64,000 nucleotides of DNA, taken from positions 176,309 through 240,308 of the forward strand of contig JAUIHS010000002.1 in assembly GCA_030432255.1 (NCBI GenBank). Direction: 5' to 3'. The notes beneath the pieces were generated by a model that saw only the letters and a program-made list of their open reading frames with translations, was not told where the DNA came from and ran no database searches. This document shows positions 44,739 to 54,006 of this stretch, piece after piece; the stretch's first letter is position 1, and each line of letters begins with the position of its first letter. The DNA comes from Phycisphaerae bacterium. GTDB taxonomy: Bacteria > Planctomycetota > Phycisphaerae > Phycisphaerales > UBA1924. The translations under genes and the position numbers were made by a program.

Positions 44739-46064
44739 ATGTCCAGAAGAGTTGTCATCACAGGAGTGGGCACCGTGACCGGGTTCGGCTACGGGGCTGA
44801 TGCGCTGTGGGATGCGATGATCGAGGGCAGGTCATCCCTGCGCCGCATCGCGGCCTTCGATCCGTCCGGTTTCGGGTGCCAGGTCGGGTCCGAGGTGCGT
44901 GACTTCAAGGTGCGCGACCATGTCCCGAAGAGCTATCGCAAGGCAACCAAGGTGATGGCGCGCGACATTGAACTCGCCGTCGGTGCCGCCAAGGCTGCGG
45001 TCGAGGCTGCCGGCGTGGTTACACGAGGCACGGCGCTGGACGACCAGGCACCGACATTCGACTCGGCACGGATCGGCTGTCAGATCGGGGCGGGACTCAT
45101 CGCGGCGGAAGTCGGTGAACTCTCAGCGGCTCTCGCGACGGCGGCGCCGGATGGCGACTTCAGCTACGAGGCGTGGGGTGAGTCCGGCATGGGCAACCTG
45201 ACGCCGCTGTGGCTGCTCAAGTACCTGCCCAACATGCTTGCATGTCATGTGACGATCATTCATGACGCGCGGGGGCCCTCCAACACGATCACGTGCGCTG
45301 AAGCCTCGGGACTGCTCTCAATCGGCGAGTCGCGATCGGTGATCGAGCGAGGCGATGCGGATCTCTGCTTCTCCGGCGGAGCGGAGTCCAAGATCAACCA
45401 CATGGGTCTGATCCGAATGGACAAGCTGGGGCGACTCGCTCCTGTACAGGTCGGTGCGGATGATGCAGAAGACTTCGATGGTCGGACCGTGGTCCGGCCG
45501 TATTCGCCGGATGCGAACGGTTCCGCGCTGGGCGAAGCCGGCGGAATCGTACTGCTCGAAGCGCTCGAATCGGCGGAGGCGCGCGGGGCGCGCATCTATG
45601 CCGAGGCGATCGGCTTCGGCGCCGGTCACGCGCCGCACTCCGGCGATCCTGCGGTGCGGGCCGAGGGGTTGATCGCGGCGATCGAGAATGCCCTCGACGA
45701 TGCGGCTGTGAAGCCGGATGAGATCGATGCCATTCTCCCACGTGCCACGGGGTGTCAGGAAATCGACGAGGAGGAGATCGCGGCCTTGCGCCGTGTCTTC
45801 GGTGACGGACTCCGTCAGATTCCGCTCATCACGACCACGCCCGCTGTCGGAGATGTGGTCGCGTCCACCGGTGGCGTGAATGCATGCGTCGCGGCGATGG
45901 CGATCCGCCACCAGACCCTTCCGGCACGGATCAACACCGGGAGTTGTCCGGATGACCTTCAGGCGCAGGCCGCTCCCAGTGCGGATGCCCGCCTGAGGCG
46001 TGTCCTGGTCTGCACGGGGGCACTGGGTGGGCAGAACGCCGCCCTCATTCTCCAGGCCATCTAG
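44739..46064 (+). CDS. Beta-ketoacyl synthase-like protein lacking both catalytic histidines
   Basis: 441 residues, FabF/KAS II fold. It starts VVITGVGTVTGFG and keeps the nucleophile region GPSNTITCAEASG (Cys186). The HGTGTxxND position reads PRATGCQEID and the later GHxxxAAG position reads VGDVVASTGG, so both histidines are missing. It is therefore not a normal condensing enzyme. In type II polyketide systems an inactive KS-like partner (chain-length factor) pairs with an active KS; the intact KS lies 660 bp downstream. Chain-length factors usually lose the cysteine instead, so the pattern is unusual. Confidence 0.8.
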   Translation: MSRRVVITGVGTVTGFGYGADALWDAMIEGRSSLRRIAAFDPSGFGCQVGSEVRDFKVRDHVPKSYRKATKVMARDIELAVGAAKAAVEAAGVVTRGTALDDQAPTFDSARIGCQIGAGLIAAEVGELSAALATAAPDGDFSYEAWGESGMGNLTPLWLLKYLPNMLACHVTIIHDARGPSNTITCAEASGLLSIGESRSVIERGDADLCFSGGAESKINHMGLIRMDKLGRLAPVQVGADDAEDFDGRTVVRPYSPDANGSALGEAGGIVLLEALESAEARGARIYAEAIGFGAGHAPHSGDPAVRAEGLIAAIENALDDAAVKPDEIDAILPRATGCQEIDEEEIAALRRVFGDGLRQIPLITTTPAVGDVVASTGGVNACVAAMAIRHQTLPARINTGSCPDDLQAQAAPSADARLRRVLVCTGALGGQNAALILQAI

Positions 46065-46228
46065 GGTTGGCGCTCCGCGTCGGTTCCCCCTCACTGGCCG
46101 ATTCCTGATTCATGACGGGCACTCGGTTGCATGATCCGGTAGCATCACGTTCCGGCGCGATACGGACCGGCGGCGGGTCCCGCGTTCTTGAGTTCTCCAG
46201 CCGCCCTACGACAACAAGGAGCCCTCCA

Positions 46229-46723
46229 GTGAGTCACACCCGACGCCCAACCCTCAAGAACGATGAACTCGATCCCGCCCTGACCGAGGTCAGCCGCCGC
46301 GTGATCGGGTGTGCCATTGAGATTCACAAGACGCTCGGCCCGGGCTTCGACGCTGCCGTCTACGAGAACGCCCTGTCGATCGAACTGACGAGTGAGGGTG
46401 TGGAGCACCAGGTCAATCACGCGTTCCCGGTGATGTACAAGGGCCAGAATGTCGGGTCGCATACGGTGAGCTTTTATGTCGACAATCGATTCGCCGTCAT
46501 GGTGCTTACCGTCGACCGCGAGATTGACGGCTTTGACCGCACCGCCTTCCGCGCTCAGCTTCGAGCCGCGGAACTGGAACTCGGCCTGATCATCAACTTC
46601 CATCGCCGCCGGTTGAAGGATGGTGGCCTCGTTCGAGTTCTCAACCCCGACAAGCTCGATTCACTTCGAGGGCAGGGTGATGAGGACCATGATGCGCTTG
46701 ACCACGCCGAGGCCATGAGCTGA
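46229..46723 (+). CDS. GxxExxY-family protein (PD-(D/E)XK-like)
   Basis: 164 residues from GTG at 46229, chosen because AAGGAG lies exactly 7 bp upstream; the frame stays open upstream without similarity. The family signature IGCAIEIHKTLGPGFDAAVYENAL is at about 20-43, followed by nuclease-fold-like strands (VGSHTVSFYVDNRFAVMVLTV) and LRAAELELGLIINFH. The K of the usual E-x-K motif is replaced (VDREID), so activity is doubtful. It lies between the two KS genes and its stop overlaps the start of the downstream KS (TGATG). The family often inserts between unrelated genes. Confidence 0.8.
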   Translation: MSHTRRPTLKNDELDPALTEVSRRVIGCAIEIHKTLGPGFDAAVYENALSIELTSEGVEHQVNHAFPVMYKGQNVGSHTVSFYVDNRFAVMVLTVDREIDGFDRTAFRAQLRAAELELGLIINFHRRRLKDGGLVRVLNPDKLDSLRGQGDEDHDALDHAEAMS

Positions 46724-48108
46724 TGAATACCGCCAGCACCAGGGCAGCCGGTCAGCGGCGCGTGGTGGTGACCGGCATGGGGTGGGTGACGCCCTTTGGG
46801 ACCACGATTGACGGCGTCTGGAACGAACTCGTTTCGGGTGCGTCCGCGGTCGGTCGGATCACGCGGTTTCCTGCGACATCCTTCTCGACGAACTTCGCCG
46901 CGGAGGTCAAGGACTTCACACTGTCGTCCCACCTCGCGGACTGCGGCCCGCACGAGCACGCGCACCTCAATGCGAAGTACGCGCTGGCCGCTGCGGCATC
47001 GGCGTGGAAGCTCGCAGGACTGGGTGACCTCTCGGTTACCGGGCAACGTCATGCCGGCTTCCCGGATCTGAATCGACGCCGCATGGGCATCTACCTCGGT
47101 GCGGGCGAGGGTATTCTCGATTTCGACAACTACGTGGCCGCGAACCTGGCGGGTTGGGATGCCGAGTCCCGCGCCATGAACGATGCCGAGTGGGCGCGGG
47201 TTGCATATGCGAAGCTCCATGCGGACTGCGAGCGGGAGCAGGAGCCCAACATGCCCCTGAGCCACATCGCGCGCGCGTTTGATGTGCGGGGGCCCGCCTA
47301 CAACTCGCTGACTGCATGTGCGGCGTCGACGCAGGCGATCGGTGAAGCCACGGAGATCATTCGTCGAGGCAGTGCCGACGTGATGATCGCGGGCGGTGCG
47401 CACACCATGATTCACCCGCTCGGCGTGACGGGTTTCATTCGTCTGACGGCGCTCTCGGGCCGGCGGGACGAGTTCAATGCGGCCTCACGCCCCTTCGACC
47501 AGACGCGGGACGGATTCGTCATGGGCGAGGGCGCCGGTATCGTGATCCTCGAAACGCTCGAACATGCACAGGCGCGCGGCGCATCGCCGATCGCCGAGAT
47601 CATCGGCTACGGCTCGTCTGCGGATGCCTACCGCATCACCGACATTCAACCCGAGGGCCTCGGTGCCGTCGCTTCGATGAACGAAGCGCTGCAGGAAGCG
47701 GGTATCGATCCGAGCGGGACCGGGCCGGATGGACGCCCGCTCGTTCAGTACGTCTCCGCCCACGGAACCGGGACCAAGGAAAATGACTCCGTCGAGACAC
47801 GCGCCATCAAGCGCGTCTTCGGTGAACTGGCGCCGCAGATCCCCATGAGTTCGATCAAGTCGATGATGGGACACCTCATCGCCGCGGCTGGCGCTGTCGA
47901 ACTCATCACATGCATCCAGTCGATCCGTACGGGGATCCTCCCACCGACGATCAACCTGCATCATCCTGATCCTGATCTCGACCTGGACTACGTTCCCAAC
48001 TGTGCGCGGGACATGAACAGCCGAGGCGGCGTCCGCATCGCCATGAGCAACAGTTTCGGTTTCGGCGGTCAGAACGACACGCTCATCGTCAAGCGTTTCG
48101 AAGGGTGA
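46723..48108 (+). CDS. Beta-ketoacyl-[acyl-carrier-protein] synthase, KAS II/FabF type
   Basis: 461 residues. It has the full catalytic triad: cysteine in NSLTACAAST (C199), first histidine in YVSAHGTGTKENDSVE, second in SMMGHLIAAAGA. The family condenses malonyl-ACP with acyl-ACP. A normal FabF is about 415 residues; the extra length is near the N-terminus and around 135-180. With the histidine-less partner at 44739 it looks like a KS/chain-length-factor-type pair, so a dedicated pathway rather than bulk fatty-acid synthesis is possible. No ACP or ketoreductase gene is adjacent. Confidence 0.88.
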   Translation: MNTASTRAAGQRRVVVTGMGWVTPFGTTIDGVWNELVSGASAVGRITRFPATSFSTNFAAEVKDFTLSSHLADCGPHEHAHLNAKYALAAAASAWKLAGLGDLSVTGQRHAGFPDLNRRRMGIYLGAGEGILDFDNYVAANLAGWDAESRAMNDAEWARVAYAKLHADCEREQEPNMPLSHIARAFDVRGPAYNSLTACAASTQAIGEATEIIRRGSADVMIAGGAHTMIHPLGVTGFIRLTALSGRRDEFNAASRPFDQTRDGFVMGEGAGIVILETLEHAQARGASPIAEIIGYGSSADAYRITDIQPEGLGAVASMNEALQEAGIDPSGTGPDGRPLVQYVSAHGTGTKENDSVETRAIKRVFGELAPQIPMSSIKSMMGHLIAAAGAVELITCIQSIRTGILPPTINLHHPDPDLDLDYVPNCARDMNSRGGVRIAMSNSFGFGGQNDTLIVKRFEG

Positions 48109-48893
48109 ACAAGCGTCGCTACAAGCAGCGTCGCCCCCAGGGGGCCAGACGAGCATCTTCGCCCACCTCGACTGAGCAACCGCAAGCCCTTCGAAGACGG
48201 CGGCTCTGGCGTCGTGTGCGGGTTGCGCTGGCTGCGTTCCTGGTGGTTGGACTGACCGTGGTCGTGGTCGGCTACCTCGTCGTGAAGAAGCGCATCAACG
48301 AAACGCCTGAGTGGTGGCAACCGCCGATGGAAGACGCCGCCGAGATGCGGGCCAATGCGCAGCATGTCGAGCGGGCTGTCACGGCCGCCATGACCGATAT
48401 CCGGCCTGCGGATGAGACATGGACTCTCACGGTTTCCGAAGAGCAGGCGAATCACTGGCTCGCCGAGCGCCTGCCGCGATGGCTGGAGCATCGGCGCATC
48501 GAGCTGCCCCAGTCGGTGCATCGTGTGCTGGTGGACTTCTCGGAGGAGGGTGTGACGTTGGGCGTCTCGCTTGAAATCGAGGGTGTTGAGCGCATTCTCG
48601 GCGTGACGGTTCGCCCCGAGGTCTCGGGGGATGCCCTCTGGGCTGTCGCGGATCACTTCTCGATCGGGACGCTCAGGCTGCCGGCGGACGCCGTGATGGC
48701 GCGGCTGCCGGAGGGGTTGGCGCGGCCACGTGCTGACCTGCCGATGGACGCCATTCTCTCCGGGGAGCGTCACGTGGTTTCACCTCCCGAGATGAGCCTG
48801 GGCGATGGGCGGCGCGTGCTGATCCGGAAGCTGGAGTTTGACGAAAACGGCGTTTCAGCCACGTGTGTCACGCTGTCACCCCACGCGGATTGA
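48105..48893 (+). CDS. Single-pass membrane protein, unknown function
   Basis: 262 residues from GTG at 48105, overlapping the KS stop by 4 bp (GTGA). A strongly basic N-terminus (MNKRRYKQRRPQ...RRRRLWRRVR) and one membrane helix (VALAAFLVVGLTVVVVGYLVV) give an N-in topology. The periplasmic part carries WTLTVSEEQANHWLAERLPRWL and several strands. No family recognised. Coupling to the KS suggests a role in the same process. Confidence 0.65.
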   Translation: MNKRRYKQRRPQGARRASSPTSTEQPQALRRRRLWRRVRVALAAFLVVGLTVVVVGYLVVKKRINETPEWWQPPMEDAAEMRANAQHVERAVTAAMTDIRPADETWTLTVSEEQANHWLAERLPRWLEHRRIELPQSVHRVLVDFSEEGVTLGVSLEIEGVERILGVTVRPEVSGDALWAVADHFSIGTLRLPADAVMARLPEGLARPRADLPMDAILSGERHVVSPPEMSLGDGRRVLIRKLEFDENGVSATCVTLSPHAD

Positions 48894-48924
48894 AGCGACG
48901 CCCGGCAGGGGCGACAATGCACAT

Positions 48925-50079
48925 ATGTCTGTCGAGACCGTTGATCTCAGAGCGGCGACGTCTGCGAATGCTGCTGAGGCCATTGAACGCGCAGGCGCTG
49001 CGCTGCGCGATGGCCGGCTCGTGATCGTGGGTACAGAGACCGTGGCGGGGATCGCGGCCTCGGCTGCGTCACGCGCGGCGCTGGATCGGATGTGGGCGTT
49101 GAAGGGCGCTGAACGGCGTACGGCGCTGGCGTGGCACCTGCCGACGCGCGAGGCGGTGCTTCGGATCTGGCAACCGGTCTCGCTACTTCAGCATCGCCTG
49201 ATCGAGAAACTCCTGCCGGGACCTGTGACGTTCAGTGTGCCGATGGATCCCGACGATCTCGAGACGATCCGGCTCGGCTGGAGTCTTGTGCCGGCGACCG
49301 TGGAAGATGCGGGGCGCCTGCTGCTGCGCGTGCCGGGGAATGAAGCGGCGCGGCGGGTCATCGCCGCTGCGAGATCACCGGTTGTGATCTCCGCGGTCAG
49401 CACGGAAGTGCGTCGAGCGGCTTCCGTTGAAGAGGCGCTGGACATCCTCGGCGGTCGTTCCGGTACGGAGCACATCGAAGCAGCCATCCACGACGGTGCC
49501 GGCTCGGGTCGACCGTCGACGCTGATCGGACTGGAATCCGACGGAGGTTGGGAGGTTCAGCGAACTGGTGTCCTTGAAGAACGGTACATACAGAAGATGA
49601 TCAACCGCACGATACTATTCGTCTGCACTGGAAACACCTGCCGCAGTCCGATGGCTGAGGCGATCGCCCGTCACCTGGTGGATGCGGCGCCGATTCCCGG
49701 CCTGGTGACGATCGTGAAGTCGGCGGGCGCGTACGCCGGACCCGGCGCACCCGCGACTCCCGAGGCGATCAGGGCTGTGGAGAGCATGGGTATCCGCATG
49801 CACGCGCATGCCTCGACACCGCTCAGCCGCGAGCTTGTCAACGAGGCTGACGCCATCTTCGGGCTCACCCGGGCGCATACCGACGCCATCCTCGCGATTG
49901 CACCGGAGGCCGCCGACAAGGTCGCCGTGCTTGATCCGGATGGCCGGGATGTTCCCGATCCCATCGGGGCGCCGCAGGGGGTGTATGACAGCACCGCGGC
50001 GGCCATCCGGCCCCTCATTGAGCGTCGCCTGGCCGAGTTGAACTCGGCGCACGAGCGTCCCACGGGAGCCACCCCATGA
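48925..50079 (+). CDS. Fusion of a YrdC/Sua5-like domain and a low-molecular-weight protein phosphatase
   Basis: 384 residues. Residues 1 to about 220 are YrdC/TsaC-like (VIVGTETVAGIAASAAS, WALKGAERRTALAWHLP, LIEKLLPGPVTFSVP, LLLRVPGNEAARRVI), the domain that makes threonylcarbamoyl-AMP for tRNA t6A. The KR..KxR motif of Sua5 is weak here. From residue 225 a low-molecular-weight phosphatase begins: ILFVCTGNTCRSPMAEAIARH (C234, R240) and late DVPDPIGAPQGVY with the general acid. The order matches B. subtilis ywlC-ywlE-rpiB as separate genes; here the first two are one chain and rpiB follows. In YwlE the phosphatase removes phosphoarginine. Confidence 0.85.
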   Translation: MSVETVDLRAATSANAAEAIERAGAALRDGRLVIVGTETVAGIAASAASRAALDRMWALKGAERRTALAWHLPTREAVLRIWQPVSLLQHRLIEKLLPGPVTFSVPMDPDDLETIRLGWSLVPATVEDAGRLLLRVPGNEAARRVIAAARSPVVISAVSTEVRRAASVEEALDILGGRSGTEHIEAAIHDGAGSGRPSTLIGLESDGGWEVQRTGVLEERYIQKMINRTILFVCTGNTCRSPMAEAIARHLVDAAPIPGLVTIVKSAGAYAGPGAPATPEAIRAVESMGIRMHAHASTPLSRELVNEADAIFGLTRAHTDAILAIAPEAADKVAVLDPDGRDVPDPIGAPQGVYDSTAAAIRPLIERRLAELNSAHERPTGATP

Positions 50080-50537
50080 AGCTTGTCCTCGGTGCAGACC
50101 ATCGCGGCATCGACGTGGCCAATCGACTTGCGGACAACCTGCGTCACCACGGCCACGATGTGGAGTGTCACGTACCGGAAACCGTCGGCGCGTGCGATTA
50201 CCCGGACTTTGCCTGGGCTGTCGGTCATGCGGTTGCGGAGGGGCGATCGGAACTCGGAATCCTGATCTGCGGGAGTGGTGTGGGCATGTGCATCGCGGCC
50301 AACAAGATCGAGGGTATCCGGGCTGCACCGGTGCACGATGAGATCACTGCCGAGATCAGTCGGGCCCACGTCAACGCGAACGTGCTGTGTCTGTCGGCGG
50401 ACCTGCTGGGGATGCGGCTGATGGAGAAGATCATCGATCTCTGGCTCAAGACGGAGTTTGTCGGTGGTCGCCACCAGCGGCGCGTCAACAAGATCAGCGC
50501 CATCGAGCGGCAGAGCGATCCAGCGGATGTGGAGTAG
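50076..50537 (+). CDS. rpiB: Ribose-5-phosphate isomerase B
   Basis: 153 residues, LacAB/RpiB family, pentose-phosphate pathway: interconverts ribulose- and ribose-5-phosphate. Motifs: LVLGADHRGIDVANRL at the start, CGSGVGMCIAANKIEGIRAA with the catalytic cysteine, and ARAHVNANVLCLSADLLG. The start overlaps the stop of the fusion gene (ATGA), so the two are co-translated, as in the ywl-type cluster. Confidence 0.93.
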   Translation: MKLVLGADHRGIDVANRLADNLRHHGHDVECHVPETVGACDYPDFAWAVGHAVAEGRSELGILICGSGVGMCIAANKIEGIRAAPVHDEITAEISRAHVNANVLCLSADLLGMRLMEKIIDLWLKTEFVGGRHQRRVNKISAIERQSDPADVE

Positions 50538-50749
50538 GGGTTGACAGCTGAGGCCAGTCACTGGCGCGATGGAGCGGTAGGTCCCGTGCGTTGAATGCGC
50601 CCCGGGCGTTCCTCCATGTTCCCCGCTGCCCGTCGCCCGTCACGGTGCGGTACGAGCGAATCGGCTCCAAAATCTCGATTCCACCCGGCGCGCGTTCCTC
50701 CGATATCGCGTCCGTCAGCGGGCACATGCCGTGTCCCTGGAGATCTCTC

Positions 50750-53700
50750 ATGCACGGGAAGTTGCGCGCTATCGATGTCGTCCCCTTCACTGCGGGCGCC
50801 TGGGCATCCCTGGCGATGGCCGGTGATGTCACGAGTACCCGTCAGGTGGCCTTTCCCACGGAGTGGTCGACGGTCAACCGCTGGGATCATGATGTGCCGG
50901 GGGTCGGGACGTTTCCGAACAACGGGAATGAGGGTCACACGTTTGACGTGATCTTCCCGGGAAACACGGTAGACCTTGATCTGCCGGTGACGATCGACAA
51001 TCTCCAGATCAACGGGACGCTTCGACTCGGCGGGAACGTTCTGACAGTGCTTCAGTCGATCGACTCGACATTCGGCTACTTTCAGAACGGCACGCTGGAT
51101 GCGATCAACATGTCGGCGACGTCCACGGTGACGCTGCAGGACGCCAATGCATCGACTGATTTTCTGTTTCTCAACAACAACGCCACCGCCGTGGTCCAGG
51201 GGGACTCGAACTTTGAGGTGCGCGAAGAGGTTTCGTTTGCCGGGGACGGCGATCTGATCGCCATCGAGGAAGCGAGCGGCCTCGGCTTCTTCGAGTTGAC
51301 AGATACATTCATCACCAAGACGGGTGGGAACAGCGCCTCGGATATTACGGCTCCGATCGATGCGCAGACGCTGACAATGCGGAATGATGCGGACTGCACA
51401 GCACTGCGATTTCAGCAGTACCCGGTGAACATCGATACGCTCAACGTGGATCACGTTGCCGCCGGCGCCACGATCGACTTCAGTGCGCCGCTCACTGTCA
51501 ACGACATTAATATGACCAGCACCAGTACCGGTGTGCTGCTGCTCAAGGGTCCGGTTCAGCTCCAGGGCACGATCTCTTCGGATCTGGATGCGAGGGGCTC
51601 CATCACACTGTCAGCCAACTTCGGATCCGGGTCCATTTCCGGAGGCACGATCGACTGCGCCAGCCGATGCCCCTTCATCATCGATGGCAATGCCTCGGTG
51701 GGTGACAACGGCAAGGTCACCACGGGGCAGGTCAGCACCACACGCTGGAAGAGCGGGACGGTGAGAGGTGGTGGGCTTGAGAACAAGTCTGACCTGTACA
51801 TCGAGGGAAGCACAGGAACGCGACTCGTCACGGGTACGACGCTCAAGAACACCCTGGCTGTCCATCACAACGGTGTCCTCACACTCGGGCAGGATGGCCG
51901 CGTCGAATCGAGCTTTCAGTGGTTCATGGCGAGCGACATCGTTCCTCAGTCCGCTTCGATCGTCGAGTCCACGGCCTTCAGTTTCGGCACCGGGACGATC
52001 ACCGGGGGTGAGGAGACGTTCGGGGACCCTGAAGCGACCAGTGCCAATGTCCATGTGCCCTTTCGGATCGGTGCCGGCTTCCAGCCCTCCATCGATGTGC
52101 GCAATTCCACCATCACACTGCATCACGCGGTCGATCTCCAGAGAGTCCGTGTGGCGGGAACGACCGGCACGCTCATCCTGACCCCGAACCCACCAATGGG
52201 CGTGCAACTGGAACTCGGCGATGTCGAGATCGAGCGTGCTGCGACGACGGGTCCAGGGAACTTCGTACTCCTGTCCGTTCAGAATGGTGACTACACAATC
52301 ACTGACAGAATCCACGCCGGTGAGTCCAACGATGCCGGTGTAGCGAGTGTCACCGGTGGGAGTATCTCCGGTGGGGAGATCAACATGGCCGCCGGTGCGT
52401 TCACGCAGAGCGGAGGGCAGGTCGGGAAGAGTAGTGGTGTTGCCAACAAGGGCAATTACAATCTCGTCGAAGGACTCGTCGGACCGTCACTCGTGACCAA
52501 TGAGGGCACAGTGAGCGTCACCGGATTGTCGGCACCGCCTGTGCTGGAGAACTTCAGCAACCTCGCCGCGGGACTGGTGGAGTGCTACAAGACCGTCGAG
52601 GTGAGTCTGCCCGGCGCCAGGAACTTCGGCGTCTGGGACTGCCTCGCGGTGAGCCCCTTCGAGATCCGGCCGTCGGGAGGTGGTCCCGGGCTCTTTACCA
52701 ACTTCGGGACGCTCTCCTTCAGCGGCTCCAGCACGGAAGTCGAGTTCTCCGCCGACATCGATACGCCCGGAACGATCAAGGCCGATGGCGGGACCGTCGA
52801 CTTCACCGGTGGGGTCGAGCAATACCTGGCAGCGAGCCGCACGCTCACCGGGGGTACGTTTCACACGCTCAATGGCGGCAGGATCCTCTTCTCCGGTGCG
52901 AACTTCGCGGGGATCGAGAACGTCGGGCCCAACGCGGAAGTCATCCTGAGTGATACCGATGGTGCGGGCACAGGGCCCTACTCCGACATGGAGATGCTTC
53001 AGGGCAAGCTTCGACTGAGCGGAAGCACTGACCTCAGCGTGACCGGCAACGGCAGCAATGGCATCTTCTTCATTGACGAGACCGGCTGCATCGATGACGG
53101 GGACCTGATCCTTCGCGGCACGACGGGGCCCACCTTCACCGCCAGCCGGGTCACGGTGAAGGGGATTGCCAACTTCTATGACAACAGCAACGTCAATGCT
53201 CTCGTCGGGCTCAACATTATCGATGGTGGTGTGCTCAACGGACAGAACAACATGCTGCTGACTCCCCTCGTCGACAACATCTCCGGCATCGTGTCTCCAG
53301 GGCATTTCGACACGGGCAGTGTCGTCAGGGATGACTGTCTTGCCTTGGGAACCCTCAACATCACCGGCGACTACAGCCAGGGTGTGGGGGCGGTACTCGA
53401 AATTGAGGTTGCAGGGGGAGGAGCCTGCGATGCGCTCTCAGTCTCCGGTCATGTGACCCTCGGCGGCACGCTCATGATCACGAGTTGTGGCAACGCAGCC
53501 CCGGGCCCCATGGACAGCTTCGAGATCATGACCGCGGCGAGCATCACGGGTGCTTTCGACTTGATCATCGCACCCCCCGAGGCGTTGGTTGATGTCCAGC
53601 TCGATCGCATCGTTGTGACATTCAATGCCTGCCCGGGTGATTTCAACGACGACCTTGTCGTCGACTTTGGTGATCTCAACACAGTCCTCAACGGCTTCGG

Positions 53701-53776
53701 TACGCTCTACGACTTCAACGACCTGAACGAAGTCTTGGCAGAGTGGAGTGCGGACTGCGGTGATTCCGGCAGTTGA
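50750..53776 (+). CDS. Giant exported beta-rich protein ending in a dockerin-like repeat
   Basis: 1008 residues from the ATG at 50750, with GGAG 8 bp upstream; an earlier ATG at 50591 is in frame but lacks support. A weak signal (VVPFTAGAWASLAMAG) leads into about 850 residues of short repeated strands (DNLQINGTLRLGGNVL, GTVSVTGLSAPPVLENFSN), suggesting a beta-solenoid of autotransporter-like type. The last 60 residues, GDFNDDLVVDFGDLNTVLNGFG and YDFNDLNEVLAEW, are a dockerin-like double calcium loop, common at the C-terminus of Phycisphaerae exported proteins. A partner cohesin is not visible. Confidence 0.75.
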   Translation: MHGKLRAIDVVPFTAGAWASLAMAGDVTSTRQVAFPTEWSTVNRWDHDVPGVGTFPNNGNEGHTFDVIFPGNTVDLDLPVTIDNLQINGTLRLGGNVLTVLQSIDSTFGYFQNGTLDAINMSATSTVTLQDANASTDFLFLNNNATAVVQGDSNFEVREEVSFAGDGDLIAIEEASGLGFFELTDTFITKTGGNSASDITAPIDAQTLTMRNDADCTALRFQQYPVNIDTLNVDHVAAGATIDFSAPLTVNDINMTSTSTGVLLLKGPVQLQGTISSDLDARGSITLSANFGSGSISGGTIDCASRCPFIIDGNASVGDNGKVTTGQVSTTRWKSGTVRGGGLENKSDLYIEGSTGTRLVTGTTLKNTLAVHHNGVLTLGQDGRVESSFQWFMASDIVPQSASIVESTAFSFGTGTITGGEETFGDPEATSANVHVPFRIGAGFQPSIDVRNSTITLHHAVDLQRVRVAGTTGTLILTPNPPMGVQLELGDVEIERAATTGPGNFVLLSVQNGDYTITDRIHAGESNDAGVASVTGGSISGGEINMAAGAFTQSGGQVGKSSGVANKGNYNLVEGLVGPSLVTNEGTVSVTGLSAPPVLENFSNLAAGLVECYKTVEVSLPGARNFGVWDCLAVSPFEIRPSGGGPGLFTNFGTLSFSGSSTEVEFSADIDTPGTIKADGGTVDFTGGVEQYLAASRTLTGGTFHTLNGGRILFSGANFAGIENVGPNAEVILSDTDGAGTGPYSDMEMLQGKLRLSGSTDLSVTGNGSNGIFFIDETGCIDDGDLILRGTTGPTFTASRVTVKGIANFYDNSNVNALVGLNIIDGGVLNGQNNMLLTPLVDNISGIVSPGHFDTGSVVRDDCLALGTLNITGDYSQGVGAVLEIEVAGGGACDALSVSGHVTLGGTLMITSCGNAAPGPMDSFEIMTAASITGAFDLIIAPPEALVDVQLDRIVVTFNACPGDFNDDLVVDFGDLNTVLNGFGTLYDFNDLNEVLAEWSADCGDSGS

Positions 53777-54006
53777 AGGCGAAGCATCGGCTCTGAACGC
53801 GGATCCGCCCCAGATCCCGCTCATGGACGTCAACTTCGAGCATTGATGACCCGATTCCGAACAGGGCGGCCCCTGACGTTCGCGTCCCCGATTTCTCGCG
53901 TCCTTATCGGCGGAACGGTTTTCCTTGAGTCAGCCCCTCCGTTTCGCGAGAATCAAAGGATGGCCTGCGCCCGGGTCAGGACAATCGCTTCCCTCGGAGG
54001 AGTGTC

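Noticed and set aside
44739..46064. Loss of KS histidines by frameshift
   Set aside because: The frame is continuous with family-like sequence before and after both positions, so these are substitutions.
50591..50749. 53-codon extension of the dockerin-tailed protein
   Set aside because: No ribosome site and no signal-like N-terminus; the ATG at 50750 has GGAG at good spacing.
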